The notes: generated by a model not told the origin, from the letters alone. DNA of 56,618 bases from Desulfobulbaceae bacterium (GCA_011389815.1 JAABTP010000009.1:1-56618), one strand, 5' to 3'. Positions 1 through 10,444 are shown, counted from the stretch's first letter. Translations and numbers: made by a program.

Positions 1-9
1 GTGGCTAAA

Positions 10-456
10 TTAATTTTCTGAATTCTCAATAAATACAACTCGTTCATAAAGGCCAAGCCTTAAAGTCGTGCCATTAGTCTCATAGGCAACATGCTCAACA
101 CTTACACTCCTTGGTCTGGATGTTTCTAAACTCTCAATATCAATAGAATAATATTGTGAGACCTCTTTGTTGTCAACATTAATATCCTCTTGTTTTCGTA
201 TGATTTTTGCCGCATACTGCTGGGCGGCTACTTCTATGTCATCAGGTGATGCGAACAATGGCTGCTGCCCATACAGAATTTCTTCAATACGCTTGGCAAG
301 CGACCTCCAGCTCTCTTTTGGAAAAGAAAAATCACTCCCCAGGTTGAGAACAATGCGTTGGCTCGTACCATTTCCAGTACGTACATTTTCCACAAGCCTG
401 TAGGTGAAATATTGCTTGACACCATATTTGCTGCATGCCGTTCTTCTAATAAACAT
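10..456 (-). pseudogene. IS1634-type transposase, N-terminal fragment
   Basis: About 148 residues starting MFIRRTACSKYG resemble the N-terminus of IS1634/IS4-superfamily DDE transposases (an MFIRRT start, a YRLVENVRTG segment and a QRIVLNLG segment). Such proteins are usually 450-600 residues long. This one ends at a TAA after roughly 150 residues, before any DDE catalytic residue. An upstream in-frame ATG at 471 exists, but the family usually begins at MFIRR. It reads as a decayed or frameshifted insertion sequence remnant. The rest could lie beyond position 1, which I cannot see. Confidence 0.6.
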
Positions 457-743
457 GACATCAGCATACACGAATCTCTAGTTTTTTCAAGCCATCTGGA
501 TCATTTCTTGGCACCGCAAAAGCCTTGAAAAATATAATTACTTGATAATAAACGAAAAATATTTTTACGCCCAACGAATAATCAGGTAGTTAGGATTGTT
601 TCGATAATGATTCTCACAAAGTTGGGCTACGTCAACCGAAATAATGGGTAGAGTATTTCTTGTTGAGTCCCTTATAAAGAGCATTATTCACCAGACTTGA
701 TAAAAAAATAGCATACAATCTCAGGTAATGCAAACAGCTCTTC

Positions 744-1895
744 TCAAGATCGTATATACTGCTGGCCTGGTACCTGCTGAATCAAGCCACGCAACTCAAG
801 ACCAAGAAGGAGGCTATGGAGGGCATTCAGCGGCAGGCCCATGTGTTCTGAGAGCTGCTCAATATCTATTGGATCTGTTTTTATTACCGTCATCAAGGCC
901 TCTTCCTCCTGAGAAAGATCATCAGGAAGGGCCGTAAAGGTATTGGGTGAAACAACAGATGAGATCTCGTGTTCACGAGATAAGGTGTTCTCTGCTGCAT
1001 AGGAGGAGGGAGGCAACTCTGCCACAATATCTTCAGCAGAGCGAACCAAGACAGCACCTTGCCGGAGCAAGCCGTGTGGCCCTTCACTTTTAGGCGAATC
1101 AATCCGGCCAGGCACTGCAAACACCTCCCGGTTCTGTTCAAGAGCAAGCCGGGCTGTAATCAGGGCTCCAGACCGAACAGCAGCTTCAACAATCACCACA
1201 CCCAGGGAAAGCCCACTAATAATTCGATTACGCACCGGAAAACGGAACCCCTCTGGTGGAGTACCCATCGGATATTCACTGAGCAACAACCCCTTTTCTA
1301 TTATCTGTTTGTACAGATGACTATGTTTTCTGGGGTACACCACATCCAGACCACAGCCCAACACGGCTATGGTCCTGCCATTTGCCTCCAGAGCACCACT
1401 ATGGGCCTGCCCATCAATCCCCTGAGCAAGTCCGCTGACCACAGCAAAACCATTTCTGACCAGCTGACGACCAAACTCTGCACTGATATTTCTCCCGTAA
1501 TCAGTGGGTGTTCGCGAACCAACAACTGCCACTGCCGGGACATCCAGGCAATCAAGATCACCTAAACAGTAAAGAAGAATTGGGACATCGTGAATATTCA
1601 ACAAAAGGGAAGGATACAGCGAGTCATCGCAGCAGAGCAGCTGAATATTTGCAGCACAAACTCGTTTGTATTCCTGATCAGCCCAGAAGCGGGCTTTATC
1701 TAAGCGGGCTGGAGAAGAAAAAAGTTCAATCAGATTTCTGCCAATGCCATCAACCTGGGCAACCTTTTTGCCAGCAGCCAGTACCCTGGCCGGTGTACCA
1801 AAGGCACCAAGAAGACGACGGGTAAGGACACAACCCAAACCGGGTAAAGCGGCCAATGCCAGCCATTCCCGGATGTCATTGCGTCCTTCCATCAA
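744..1895 (-). CDS. dprA: DNA-processing protein DprA/Smf
   Basis: This 383-residue protein is the cytoplasmic DprA that loads RecA on incoming single-stranded DNA during natural transformation. The Rossmann-like core is clear: VVGSRTP near residues 124-130, SGLAQGID near 154-161, and the FPVRNRIISGLS and GALITARLA segments that follow. Residues 1-70 look like the helix-hairpin-helix/SAM-like N-terminal part, and the last 60 look like the DprA winged-helix domain. It lies 8 nt downstream of rpoD on the same strand, so the two are probably co-transcribed. Length is normal for the longer DprA form. No competence pilus genes are visible here. Confidence 0.93.
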   Translation of the reverse strand: MMEGRNDIREWLALAALPGLGCVLTRRLLGAFGTPARVLAAGKKVAQVDGIGRNLIELFSSPARLDKARFWADQEYKRVCAANIQLLCCDDSLYPSLLLNIHDVPILLYCLGDLDCLDVPAVAVVGSRTPTDYGRNISAEFGRQLVRNGFAVVSGLAQGIDGQAHSGALEANGRTIAVLGCGLDVVYPRKHSHLYKQIIEKGLLLSEYPMGTPPEGFRFPVRNRIISGLSLGVVIVEAAVRSGALITARLALEQNREVFAVPGRIDSPKSEGPHGLLRQGAVLVRSAEDIVAELPPSSYAAENTLSREHEISSVVSPNTFTALPDDLSQEEEALMTVIKTDPIDIEQLSEHMGLPLNALHSLLLGLELRGLIQQVPGQQYIRS

Positions 1896-1903
1896 GCAGT
1901 CAA

Positions 1904-3409
1904 CTAATCGAACATAAAAGATTCAAGATATTTACTCCTGGTAGGATGCCGCAATTTTTTGATTGCCTGAGCCTCAATCTGACGGATCCTCTCCCGTGTC
2001 ACGTCAAATCGCTGCCCCACTTCTTCCAAGGTATGATCACAGTCAACCTCAATACCATAGCGCATGCGGAGTACCTGCTCTTCCCGTTCAGTCAATTCAC
2101 CCATCACTTTAGAAAGACAACGTTTCAGACTTTCTGTAATGGAAAATTCCTGGGGACCAAGATTAATATCGTCAACAATAAAATCACTGAGCATGGTATC
2201 TTCTTCATCACCCACAGGTGCATCAAGGGAAATCGCATCCCGTGCTGTCTTTAATGCGGCATGAACATATTCCACATCTGTATCCAGCTGGTCTGCCATT
2301 TCTTCCAAACTCGGCTCTCTGCTTTCTATTCGTTGAAAATCACGGGTAAAACGAAGCATCCTATTGATAGCTTCAATCATATGCACAGGCAATCTGATTG
2401 TCCGCCCCTGATCTGCTATGCCACGATTAATTGACTGACGTATCCACCAGGTAGCATAGGTGGAAAACTTATACCCTCTGTTATAATCATATTTCTCAAC
2501 CGCCTTCATCAGGCCAATATTACCTTCCTGGATAAGATCAGGAAGCAGCATACCCCGATTGAGAAACTTCTTGGAAATAGAAATCACCAAACGGAGATTT
2601 GCCCGTACAAGGTGTTTTTTTGCTTCCCTGACAGTCTCTTTTCCTTCCTTGACTTCTCGAAAAAGCTCGTCAAAACCTGGACAATCTATACCAATGGCTT
2701 CTGCCAGCTCAAGATCAACCTGCTCCTGATTGTTGCTTATTTGCTGTTGTTTTTCTTCAGCCTCACCCTTATGGGTAGCAAGCAAAGCGTCTCTCTCAGC
2801 CTGAACACGAACCATTTTCAGTTTAGCATTAAACTCTTCGACAGTTTTCGCTGTTGCCAAAAGCTTCTTAGAACCGATTCGGTAAGGCTTAAATAATTCA
2901 GCAATCTGCAAGCCAACAGAGCGAATCTCCTTCCAGAGTTCGTCACTCTGATCGGCTGCCCCTTGTTCTTGTAATTTCCGGAACAACTCCATCCTTTGCT
3001 GATTAAGCGTGTTCGCTTCCTCTATACACGCCAAGAAAGATGTTCTAACTGCTTCAAGTTCTTTTTCATTGCTGTCGGAAATCCCATTAAGAACGGATCC
3101 GATACGCATATTTCCCCTTTCCAGCCCATCCTTCAGGCCGTTTAAGGTATTAAGCCCCAAAGTCAATCGCAGAACAGCATTCTGAATCTTGGCTTCTCCA
3201 TCTTCCAGTTTCTGCGCAAGCTTTATCTCTTCTTCATAACTGAGCAGATCAAGACTGCCCATTTCACGAAGATAGATATTCATAGGATCGGTGCTATACG
3301 CCTCCTTATGATTATCCTCAACGGTCTCATCACCTTTTTTGGGACTTTTGACAATTGATAAGCCATCTTCTTCATAGATTCCTGAAGATTTTTCTGTCTG
3401 GTTCTTCAC
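1904..3409 (-). CDS. rpoD: RNA polymerase primary sigma factor RpoD (sigma-70)
   Basis: This 501-residue housekeeping sigma factor has all the core regions. Region 1.2 is near residue 40 ([17 protein letters not shown]). Region 2 follows a charged spacer of about 190 residues and includes [19 protein letters not shown] and the -10-recognition stretch [17 protein letters not shown]. Region 3 follows, and region 4 has the -35 helix-turn-helix ending [18 protein letters not shown]. Region 1.1 is very short or absent compared with the 613-residue E. coli protein. It sits between dnaG and dprA, the classic dnaG-rpoD order. A candidate promoter lies in the 589-nt gap upstream. Confidence 0.96.
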   Translation of the reverse strand: MKNQTEKSSGIYEEDGLSIVKSPKKGDETVEDNHKEAYSTDPMNIYLREMGSLDLLSYEEEIKLAQKLEDGEAKIQNAVLRLTLGLNTLNGLKDGLERGNMRIGSVLNGISDSNEKELEAVRTSFLACIEEANTLNQQRMELFRKLQEQGAADQSDELWKEIRSVGLQIAELFKPYRIGSKKLLATAKTVEEFNAKLKMVRVQAERDALLATHKGEAEEKQQQISNNQEQVDLELAEAIGIDCPGFDELFREVKEGKETVREAKKHLVRANLRLVISISKKFLNRGMLLPDLIQEGNIGLMKAVEKYDYNRGYKFSTYATWWIRQSINRGIADQGRTIRLPVHMIEAINRMLRFTRDFQRIESREPSLEEMADQLDTDVEYVHAALKTARDAISLDAPVGDEEDTMLSDFIVDDINLGPQEFSITESLKRCLSKVMGELTEREEQVLRMRYGIEVDCDHTLEEVGQRFDVTRERIRQIEAQAIKKLRHPTRSKYLESFMFD

Positions 3410-3749
3410 GTAGATACCTCCTCCGTATCATCAACAAACCGAAATAGCTCTGGTAAAGTCCTCTCCCCGTGGACTCACGCAAACGGCTTTCCTAGGTTCC
3501 GACTCTAAGCAATAGATTTACTCACATCCAAGGCGTTCAACCCTTCTATCACCTAAATAAGTCGTCCAGTTTAAAAAGAAGTTTGCAATATAAATTAAAC
3601 AGTCAACAGGTGTTCCCCAACACCAACTGCCCTGGTCTGCTTCAACCATCTTATTGCTCTACAAACTTTTTAGACTGAAAAAAAAACAAACAAGAACTTC
3701 ACTCAACACATCCAAAAACAGGCAGTACCATCCATGCCCTACCCTATAA

Positions 3750-3776
3750 TGTACAATTTCCTACACTGGTTGTACA
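3750..3776. promoter_or_regulatory. Dyad TGTACAA-N13-TTGTACA upstream of rpoD
   Basis: Two perfectly inverted 7-bp arms, TGTACAA and TTGTACA, are separated by 13 bp in the rpoD leader region. Followed in the plus direction by a T-run, it could form a weak hairpin, but its symmetry also suits a protein-binding operator. No regulator can be named. Confidence 0.3.
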
Positions 3777-3863
3777 GTTTTTTTTACACGTAAAAAAAGA
3801 TTCTTTCTTTTTTCACCTGAAAATCCCCCTGCAAACAGAAAACAGACCTTTGCTTAAGAAATA

Positions 3864-3892
3864 AATATAATAAATTTTCAGACAATTATCAA
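3864..3892 (-). promoter_or_regulatory. Candidate sigma-70 promoter for rpoD
   Basis: On the minus strand a -35 box TTGATA (3892-3887) is separated by exactly 17 bp from a -10 box TATATT (3869-3864). Both are one mismatch from consensus. It lies about 450 nt upstream of rpoD in the AT-rich 3410-3998 gap, which holds no convincing gene, so rpoD probably has its own promoter besides read-through from dnaG. Other promoters nearer the gene cannot be excluded. Confidence 0.45.
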
Positions 3893-3998
3893 TAACAATT
3901 GTTCGAGTACAAAACTGCATTCTCTTGCAAAGAAAAATTTTCCTTTACGCTTACAATGTAGCACAATTTCAGCCCCTATCAAGAAAGCATCCCATTGG

Positions 3999-5951
3999 CT
4001 AGTAATTATCGTTTTCCTTTTTTTTCTCCTTTACAGAACAAAATTCTTTCTGCAACGTACTAACAAGCTCATAATCCCCCTCTTGCTCAGCTGCTATAAT
4101 CTGCTTTTGCAAGTCATCAGCCTTTTTTTGCCATTGCAGCTCTTGTAACCATACAAGTAATTCTTCACAAAGGAGTCGCCCCTGCTCTTCACTTTCTTCT
4201 CCTAGTGGACTGCCGCCATCTCGACTCAATAATTCTGCAATATATTGCCGATCAGAACCTGACGATACAACAGAAAGCAAATGCTCAGGTGTAAAAGAAC
4301 CAGCATATGTCAGCTGCTCCATTGCCTCAACCAACCCCATAATTGGCGAGGAGCCAAGGGCCTCTTTCAGCTTTCCAGCAAGTAATCTTGGCAGGAACTC
4401 TGGGTAAAGCAGCAAAAATTCTAACAACTGCCGTTGCTTTTTCGGGGCCTCGTACAAAGAACCTGCCTCCCACTCTGCTTCCCCCAATCCAGAGACTTCA
4501 TCCCACCCATCCTGACTATCTGAAGGAAAAACCGGCAGAGTCCACTCCTCTCCCATGGGCATGCCAGCCTCGCCCTCTGGCTCCCATTGAGGCATAGGTG
4601 GCCGGTCCACCTGATCAATCTGAAGAGGGTGCGGGACTTGACTAACCTCCTTTTTCTCAACCAGAAAACGTTCAGGAGAAATACCAAGTTGCTCAGCAAA
4701 ATGAGCAGCCATAAGCTCTTGTTGATTCGCATGCGCAGCCTGCCCCACTAATTCAGCTAATTCAGCTATAATTCGATTTTTCCCGGACAAGGTCAGCCCA
4801 TGCTCTTCTTTCAGAGCAGAAAAAACAAATTCTGCTAAAGGATCAGCTGCTTCAACCAGGGCTTGCACAGCTGTAGCCCCTTTTTCCCTGACCAAAGTAT
4901 CAGGGTCATGCCCTGTTGGCAGCAGAGCCACCCGCACCTCCAGCTGCTCACTGAGAAAAAAAGGTATTGATCGTCGGGCAGCCCGGAGCCCGGCAGAATC
5001 CCCATCAAAAAGCAACACCACCTCATCACAATAGCGTCGTAATGCCTTGATATGCTCACGAGTCAAGGCTGTTCCCAGGGGTGCAACCACGTTATCAATC
5101 CCGTGAATCGCCAGCAGGAGCAGGTCAAAATTTCCTTCCACCACAATGGCACGCCGGGCAGAACGGATAGCCTGGCGATGCTGATACAGGCCAAAGAGAA
5201 GCTTGCTCTTGGTAAAGATCATGCTCTCAGGAGAGTTCATATACTTAGGTTTCCCCTGACCAAGGATACGTCCTCCAAAGGCCACGGCACGCCCACTCAT
5301 ATCATAAATGGGAAAAAGCACCCGATCACGAAATCGGTCATAATACCGGCCTTGCGTTTTTCGTACAGCAAGGCCAGCCTGCTCAATAACCTCCACAGGA
5401 AAATGCTTTTTTTGCAGACGCGAGATAAGATACTGCCATCCTCCGTTTTCCGGAGAAGGGGTATAGCCAAGCTGGTATTTCTCTATGGCCTTTTGGGGTA
5501 CCCCTCGTTCGTGTAAGTATAACCGGGCAGCTTTGGCCTGAGTTGAACCAACCAGGGTCTTATGAAAAACACTGGCTGCTTCCTGATGAACCCGGTACAA
5601 CTGTTCACGTTGACGTAAACGCACTCGTTCAGCATTGCTCAGGTTACGTTCAGGCAGATCAATTTGATACCGTTGAGCCAAGTCTTTAAGTGCTTCAGGA
5701 AAGGTCATATGATGATATTTCATCATAAAAGAAAACACGTCACCGGACTCGTCACAGCCGAAGCAATGAAAACTCTGCCTTTGCGGACTCACGGAAAAAG
5801 ACGGTGTTTTTTCACCATGAAACGGGCATAAACCCGTAAAGTTAGCTCCAGCCTTTTTCAGCTGCACATGTTCTCCAACGACCTGGACAATATCTGCAGC
5901 CTCACGGACTCGATTTTTGACCTCATCCCAGGCCCCCCTGCTCGACATCAT
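3999..5951 (-). CDS. dnaG: DNA primase DnaG
   Basis: This 650-residue protein synthesises RNA primers at the replication fork. The N-terminal zinc-binding domain has the ligands C42, H45, C63 and C66 (CPFHGEKTPSFS, then FHCFGC). The catalytic core follows, with the conserved YDRFRDRVLFPIYD and PKYMNSPES stretches. The TOPRIM acidic motifs are VVEGNFDLL and LFDGDSAG. The usual EGYMD motif reads EGNFD here, which keeps the catalytic Glu and Asp. The C-terminal 200 residues, where DnaB binds, are poorly conserved and rich in Glu. It is upstream of rpoD on the same strand, with a long gap between them. Confidence 0.95.
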   Translation of the reverse strand: MMSSRGAWDEVKNRVREAADIVQVVGEHVQLKKAGANFTGLCPFHGEKTPSFSVSPQRQSFHCFGCDESGDVFSFMMKYHHMTFPEALKDLAQRYQIDLPERNLSNAERVRLRQREQLYRVHQEAASVFHKTLVGSTQAKAARLYLHERGVPQKAIEKYQLGYTPSPENGGWQYLISRLQKKHFPVEVIEQAGLAVRKTQGRYYDRFRDRVLFPIYDMSGRAVAFGGRILGQGKPKYMNSPESMIFTKSKLLFGLYQHRQAIRSARRAIVVEGNFDLLLLAIHGIDNVVAPLGTALTREHIKALRRYCDEVVLLFDGDSAGLRAARRSIPFFLSEQLEVRVALLPTGHDPDTLVREKGATAVQALVEAADPLAEFVFSALKEEHGLTLSGKNRIIAELAELVGQAAHANQQELMAAHFAEQLGISPERFLVEKKEVSQVPHPLQIDQVDRPPMPQWEPEGEAGMPMGEEWTLPVFPSDSQDGWDEVSGLGEAEWEAGSLYEAPKKQRQLLEFLLLYPEFLPRLLAGKLKEALGSSPIMGLVEAMEQLTYAGSFTPEHLLSVVSSGSDRQYIAELLSRDGGSPLGEESEEQGRLLCEELLVWLQELQWQKKADDLQKQIIAAEQEGDYELVSTLQKEFCSVKEKKKENDNY

Positions 5952-6014
5952 ACTTTTTTTTTAACAACTCAGTTAACGTTCAATTAATAACATTTCCACT
6001 TTTTTCTCGCCAGA

Positions 6015-7010
6015 CTAAGGAGATAAAAGGGTAAGAGCTGCATTCAGGACACCGTCAACCACTTGGGCCATACGCTGATAGTCCAATGTAGCAGGAAGGT
6101 CTTCAGCAGTATGATAATGAGGATTTCGCAGAAAAGCCGTGTCAGTAATCATGACAGCCGGATAGCCATGCTGCCAATAATTACGATGATCGGAAAGGTC
6201 TGCACCAAAAAGAACAGGGCCTGAGTAACTCACTACGGGCAAATCAGAGGCCCCTTTAAAACTGCGCTTGACGGTCTTGGCCAAATACCGGTCCTGCCAT
6301 CGACCGACAATAGCAGCGTAGAGCCCGTTCCGGGGATAGGCCAAGCGGAGATCCCAGGATTTATACTCCTGTTGCTCTACAAAATACCCAATCATTTCCA
6401 GGCAAATCATGGCCTTGACCGCCCTCCCCTGCTCTGCAAAACTCTGGGCATGAACAGCACTACCCATCTGGTCAGTTCCAAAAAAAGGTGGCTCTTCCGT
6501 CCCATAGGCGACCAGCTCAATATTGCCCCCTCTCTCTCGCTGACTCAAAAGTCGAGCCAATTCCAAAAGCCCGGCTATGCCGCTGGCATTATCGTCTGCA
6601 CCAGGGAAATCGCCCAAAACATCATAATGGGCACCAATAACTACCACCAGCCCTTGCTTGGAACCAAAGCGGGCAATGATATTCACTTGCTCCTGCTGAC
6701 CCGGCGCTGCATTTTCCGCTATATAGGGTTGAAGAGAAACCTGAGCACCGGGAACGGAAAGTCTTGTTGTGATGTAACGGACTGTGGCAGCAAGTTTTTC
6801 AGGATGATTATGGTTGTGCGGAGAAAGTTCTCCTGCCAAATGCTCAACATGCCAACGCAATCGGTCAGGATCGGCCCGTAGACCTGCTGGAAAGGGTGTT
6901 ATTTTCAAGGTCGGTTGTCGGACAGCCAACAGTGCCGGAATGCAGATCAGGATAAAAAAACAGGCAAGAGCAGCCAAGATGCGAGTTATGCTCGGCAAAA
7001 TCCCTTTCAT
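6015..7010 (-). CDS. M28-family zinc aminopeptidase, membrane-anchored or secreted
   Basis: M28 peptidases use two zinc ions to remove N-terminal residues. The ligand set is visible: the His in IGAHYDV, the Asp in GADDNASG, the Glu pair in YGTEEPPFF, a Glu in ICLEMIGYF and a His in NPHYHTAEDL. Residues 10-40 of the longest frame are a single hydrophobic segment, so it should act at or outside the inner membrane. I chose the ATG at 7010 (MKGILPS) because it starts just ahead of that segment; a GTG at 7037 would add nine residues. Its neighbours dnaG and an aminotransferase do not indicate a substrate. Confidence 0.88.
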   Translation of the reverse strand: MKGILPSITRILAALACFFILICIPALLAVRQPTLKITPFPAGLRADPDRLRWHVEHLAGELSPHNHNHPEKLAATVRYITTRLSVPGAQVSLQPYIAENAAPGQQEQVNIIARFGSKQGLVVVIGAHYDVLGDFPGADDNASGIAGLLELARLLSQRERGGNIELVAYGTEEPPFFGTDQMGSAVHAQSFAEQGRAVKAMICLEMIGYFVEQQEYKSWDLRLAYPRNGLYAAIVGRWQDRYLAKTVKRSFKGASDLPVVSYSGPVLFGADLSDHRNYWQHGYPAVMITDTAFLRNPHYHTAEDLPATLDYQRMAQVVDGVLNAALTLLSP

Positions 7011-7138
7011 TGCTCTCAATTCCGCCTGTTCCTGCACTCAAAGCGCGTATTCTGCATCAGCTCCCCCAGAACATCCCCTCACCAGAACACCTTGATTCAG
7101 CGCGATCCATCTCAGTCTACTCGAAAAAAAATCCTTTA

Positions 7139-8323
7139 TTACTCAGTTGCTTTGACCACAGCCCGTTTAAATCCATCAGCAGATCGGGCAATCACCTTTT
7201 CATCCACACAAAAAGCCAGTCGGATATAACCGGGAGTTCCGAATCCTTGCCCCGGAACCGCCAGAATTTTTTCTTCCTGAAGTAACTTACAGAACTCCAC
7301 ATCATCAGCAATAGGAGTTTTGGGAAACAGATAAAAAGCTCCTTTGGGCATAACATACTCTAAACCAGCCTCATCCAGCACCTTGCAAAAAACTTTACGC
7401 CGCCGCTCATAAATAGAGCTATCCACGGTTTCTTCCTGCAACTCAGCAATAGCCCGTTGCATCAGGGCCGGGGCATTGACAAAGCCGAGAATACGATTGG
7501 CCAGGGTCATTGCATTGAGGAGAAGATCCTTTTCATGCATTTCCGGATGAACAGCAAGATAACCGATCCGCTCGCCAGGCAGGGAAAGATCCTTGGAGTA
7601 CGAAGAAACAAGAATGGCATTGGTTGTGGTTGCCATAATAGAGGGGACTTCTGCTCCATCAAAAACAATCTTACGGTACGGCTCATCAGCAACCAGATAG
7701 ATTGTCGTGCAAAAATTCTCTCCAGCCCGGTCCAGCAAGGCACCAAGGGCAGTCAGAGACTCTGCACTGTACATCTGGCCGGTAGGATTATTGGGACTGT
7801 TGATCAACACAGCCTTGGTCTTCTCGGTCAGGGCTCCTTCAAGAGCAGCAAGATCAGGCTGAAATGTATCGTCTGTGGGTACGACTTTGACCACTCCTTC
7901 ATGATTATCCACATAAAACTGGTATTCAACAAAAAAAGGACTCAGAACAATAACCTCGTCACCAGGATCAAGAAGGGATTTCATAACCACATTCAGGGCA
8001 CCTGCTGCTCCACAGGTCATCAGAACATCACCCATCCCGATTTCCACTCCCTGCTCATTGGATAAACGAGCCGCAACAGCCTCCCGCACATAGTGATAAC
8101 CGCCATTGGGCATATAGGCATGCATCCCCGGAGTATCACATTCTGCTAGATCAGTCAGTACCTCAAAAAACTTTTCAGGCGGGGCAACATCGGGATTCCC
8201 GAGACTAAAATCACACACATTTTCCGCGCCAAATTCCGCTTTCATCCTGGCACCTTGCTCAAACATCTTGCGAATCCAGGAAGAGTTATCAGCAAACTCC
8301 TGCATTTTCTTTGCTACGGTCAT
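7139..8323 (-). CDS. Class I/II PLP-dependent aminotransferase
   Basis: This 394-residue protein has the fold-type I aminotransferase signatures. These are the NSPNNPTGQMY loop, the DEPYRK segment that contacts the cofactor ring, and the lysine that forms the Schiff base in SSYSKDLSLPGERIGY. It belongs to the aspartate/aromatic aminotransferase superfamily, but the substrate cannot be read from sequence. A good ribosome-binding site (AGAGGAAAG) precedes the ATG. It stands alone, with about 370 nt of non-coding sequence upstream (8324-8694) in which I see no feature. Confidence 0.9.
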   Translation of the reverse strand: MTVAKKMQEFADNSSWIRKMFEQGARMKAEFGAENVCDFSLGNPDVAPPEKFFEVLTDLAECDTPGMHAYMPNGGYHYVREAVAARLSNEQGVEIGMGDVLMTCGAAGALNVVMKSLLDPGDEVIVLSPFFVEYQFYVDNHEGVVKVVPTDDTFQPDLAALEGALTEKTKAVLINSPNNPTGQMYSAESLTALGALLDRAGENFCTTIYLVADEPYRKIVFDGAEVPSIMATTTNAILVSSYSKDLSLPGERIGYLAVHPEMHEKDLLLNAMTLANRILGFVNAPALMQRAIAELQEETVDSSIYERRRKVFCKVLDEAGLEYVMPKGAFYLFPKTPIADDVEFCKLLQEEKILAVPGQGFGTPGYIRLAFCVDEKVIARSADGFKRAVVKATE

Positions 8324-8694
8324 TCTTTCCTCTTTCTTGTTACTTGATTCGAAGCACGGAAAACTCCCACCGCACCTTCGATAAAACGGTCAATGCAATC
8401 AAAATGATATCACTTTGTCCTTTATCAACAAAAGGCACTTTGAACTAACTACACATCATACGAAAATGCAACTATGATTTCCCCATTGGGCAGAATCTTA
8501 TTTTGCCCCATAACAATTATTTTCTCTAAAAAACAATCCGTTTCAAGAGAGGAAAATGAAAAGACCAAATACTACGTTCAGCCAGTACCACAATGATAAT
8601 GACTGGACGCAGTATGCATAACTGAGGTGTTAAAGATGAGAATGGTTAGCAGGACTGCCAGACCTTGAAGAAATAAACCAAAGACAACAGAATA

Positions 8695-10074
8695 TTACAT
8701 GCTATCGTTAACCTGATTCCTGGGCACAAAACGCCACACCGGACTCATCACCGAGGAATAAACCTCCTTGGCAAAGTTGAGCATCCCCTCAAACCCTGCC
8801 AAGGCTTCTTTGCGCTCGTGATTATGATCACAGAACCCAATCCCTAATTTATAGGCAATGGGTCGTTCCTTAACCCCGCCAACAAAAATATCCACACCTT
8901 TTTCCTTGAGAAAGCTATTCAACTCCAGCGGGTTGGCATCATCCACAATAACAGTTCCTGGATCAGTGATTGCTTCCAGTTCCCGATAATCCTCTTCTGT
9001 ACCGGTCTGAGAACCCACCATCACCACGTCCATATCCACCAGGCGAAAGGCTTTGACTAAAGAAAATGCCTTAAAAGAACCCCCCACATAGATAGCTGCT
9101 TTTTTACCAGCCAGGGCCTTACGGTACTTTTCTAATTTTGGTACCAGCTCACTAACCTTTTCCTGGACCAGGGCCTTGGTTCGCTCCATGATACGATGGG
9201 TTTCCGGGTCATCAGGATATTTCTGCTGAAAAAACCTGGCGATATCGTAGAGGGCCTCGGACATATCCTCAATACCAAAATAGGATACCCGCAAGGATGG
9301 AACCCCGTATTTTTCTTCCATCATATTTGCCAGCTGCATGGTTGATCCAGAACACTGCACCACGTTGATACCAGCACCGTGTGCCCGCCGAATATCATCC
9401 ACCCGGCCATCACCGGTAATATTAGCGACCACCTCAATACCCATCCTTTCGTAATACTCACGGATCATCCAGATTTCGCCAGCAAGATTAAAATCACCAA
9501 GGATATTGAGCGAATATTTGGAGATGCCTTTTGTCTCGCCAGTGCCGATAAGGCGGAACATAGCATCGCAGGCAGCCTGGTAACCGGCCCGCTTATTGCC
9601 CTTAAAACCTTCCGACTGCACGGGAATCACGGTAACACCGGTCTCCTCGGTAACGCTTCTGCATACGGCTTCCAAATCATCGCCGATAATACCGACAATA
9701 CAGGTGGAGTACACAAAAGCGGCCTTGGGCTTATGCCGCTCAATAAGCTCCATTAAGGCACGGCGCAGCTTTTTTTCTCCGCCAAAGATAACATCAATCT
9801 CCTGAAGATCCGTGGAAAAGGAAAGGCGGTGTAATTCCGGCCCGGAAGAAAGGGCACCGCGAATATCCCAGGTGTACACGGCACAGCCAATGGGGCCATG
9901 CACTAAATGGAGGGCATCAGCAATGGGGTATAAAACCACTCGTGAACCACAGAACACGCAGGCACGCTGACTGACTGCACCTGCCAGGCTATCTTTATTG
10001 CAAACAATTTTTAAAGGGGTTTCCCCTTTGACATGAATCTGATTTTCCCGTTCTTTTAAAGCGACTGCTTCCAT
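8695..10074 (-). CDS. nifE: NifE-like nitrogenase cofactor scaffold protein
   Basis: This 459-residue protein belongs to the NifD/NifE oxidoreductase family. NifE with NifN forms the scaffold on which FeMo-cofactor is matured. The N-terminal block (RACVFCGSRVVLYP, HGPIGCAVYTWD, IRGALSSG) is typical of NifE, including cysteines near 39, 42 and 64. A further ligand-like Cys lies in VYSTCIVGIIGDD. The start has a strong Shine-Dalgarno (GAGGAG). No nifN, nifB, nifH or nifDK is in the window, and the flanking genes are unrelated. It could be a paralogue with another role or a nif gene displaced from its cluster. Confidence 0.85.
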   Translation of the reverse strand: MEAVALKERENQIHVKGETPLKIVCNKDSLAGAVSQRACVFCGSRVVLYPIADALHLVHGPIGCAVYTWDIRGALSSGPELHRLSFSTDLQEIDVIFGGEKKLRRALMELIERHKPKAAFVYSTCIVGIIGDDLEAVCRSVTEETGVTVIPVQSEGFKGNKRAGYQAACDAMFRLIGTGETKGISKYSLNILGDFNLAGEIWMIREYYERMGIEVVANITGDGRVDDIRRAHGAGINVVQCSGSTMQLANMMEEKYGVPSLRVSYFGIEDMSEALYDIARFFQQKYPDDPETHRIMERTKALVQEKVSELVPKLEKYRKALAGKKAAIYVGGSFKAFSLVKAFRLVDMDVVMVGSQTGTEEDYRELEAITDPGTVIVDDANPLELNSFLKEKGVDIFVGGVKERPIAYKLGIGFCDHNHERKEALAGFEGMLNFAKEVYSSVMSPVWRFVPRNQVNDSM

Positions 10075-10145
10075 GATGCTCCTCGAATGTATATGAAAAC
10101 GGTTAGCAAACCCGAAGGCGCTTCCGGCCTTTCATGTTATATTAT

Positions 10146-10212
10146 CCCGGTCTGCCGCACCGGGCTGGAAGTTTATATATGAAAGTATCGGGTGACTCCT
10201 TGGAGTCACCCG
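10146..10212. other. Two hairpins upstream of nifE
   Basis: Two strong inverted repeats lie in the 445-nt gap upstream of nifE: CCCGGT/ACCGGG at 10146-10164, and a perfect 24-bp palindrome with 11-bp arms (CGGGTGACTCC and its complement) at 10189-10212. Neither has a clear T-tract. They may be part of the nifE leader, a small RNA or repeat debris. I do not see a convincing -24/-12 sigma-54 promoter here. Confidence 0.4.
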
Positions 10213-10444
10213 ACCAACTTGCATATTTTGTTTCATGCAATGCTTATGCCGGTACAGGAAAGGCAATTGGAAAGAACAATGTTCAGATGCTGTTTCAGCA
10301 GATTAACGAGTTGCCAAAAAGAAGAGATGATTCAAGCGAAACAAAATAATTGTTAACGTTTTTACAAAAAAGAAAACAACGAGACATTAAGGCAATACCC
10401 AGCGCAGTATTGCTTCATTTTCGAACCATCACTTGTTACCCGCC

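Noticed and set aside
10134-10349. 71-codon plus-strand frame upstream of nifE
   Set aside because: It reads through two hairpins, has no ribosome-binding site and gives no recognisable protein.
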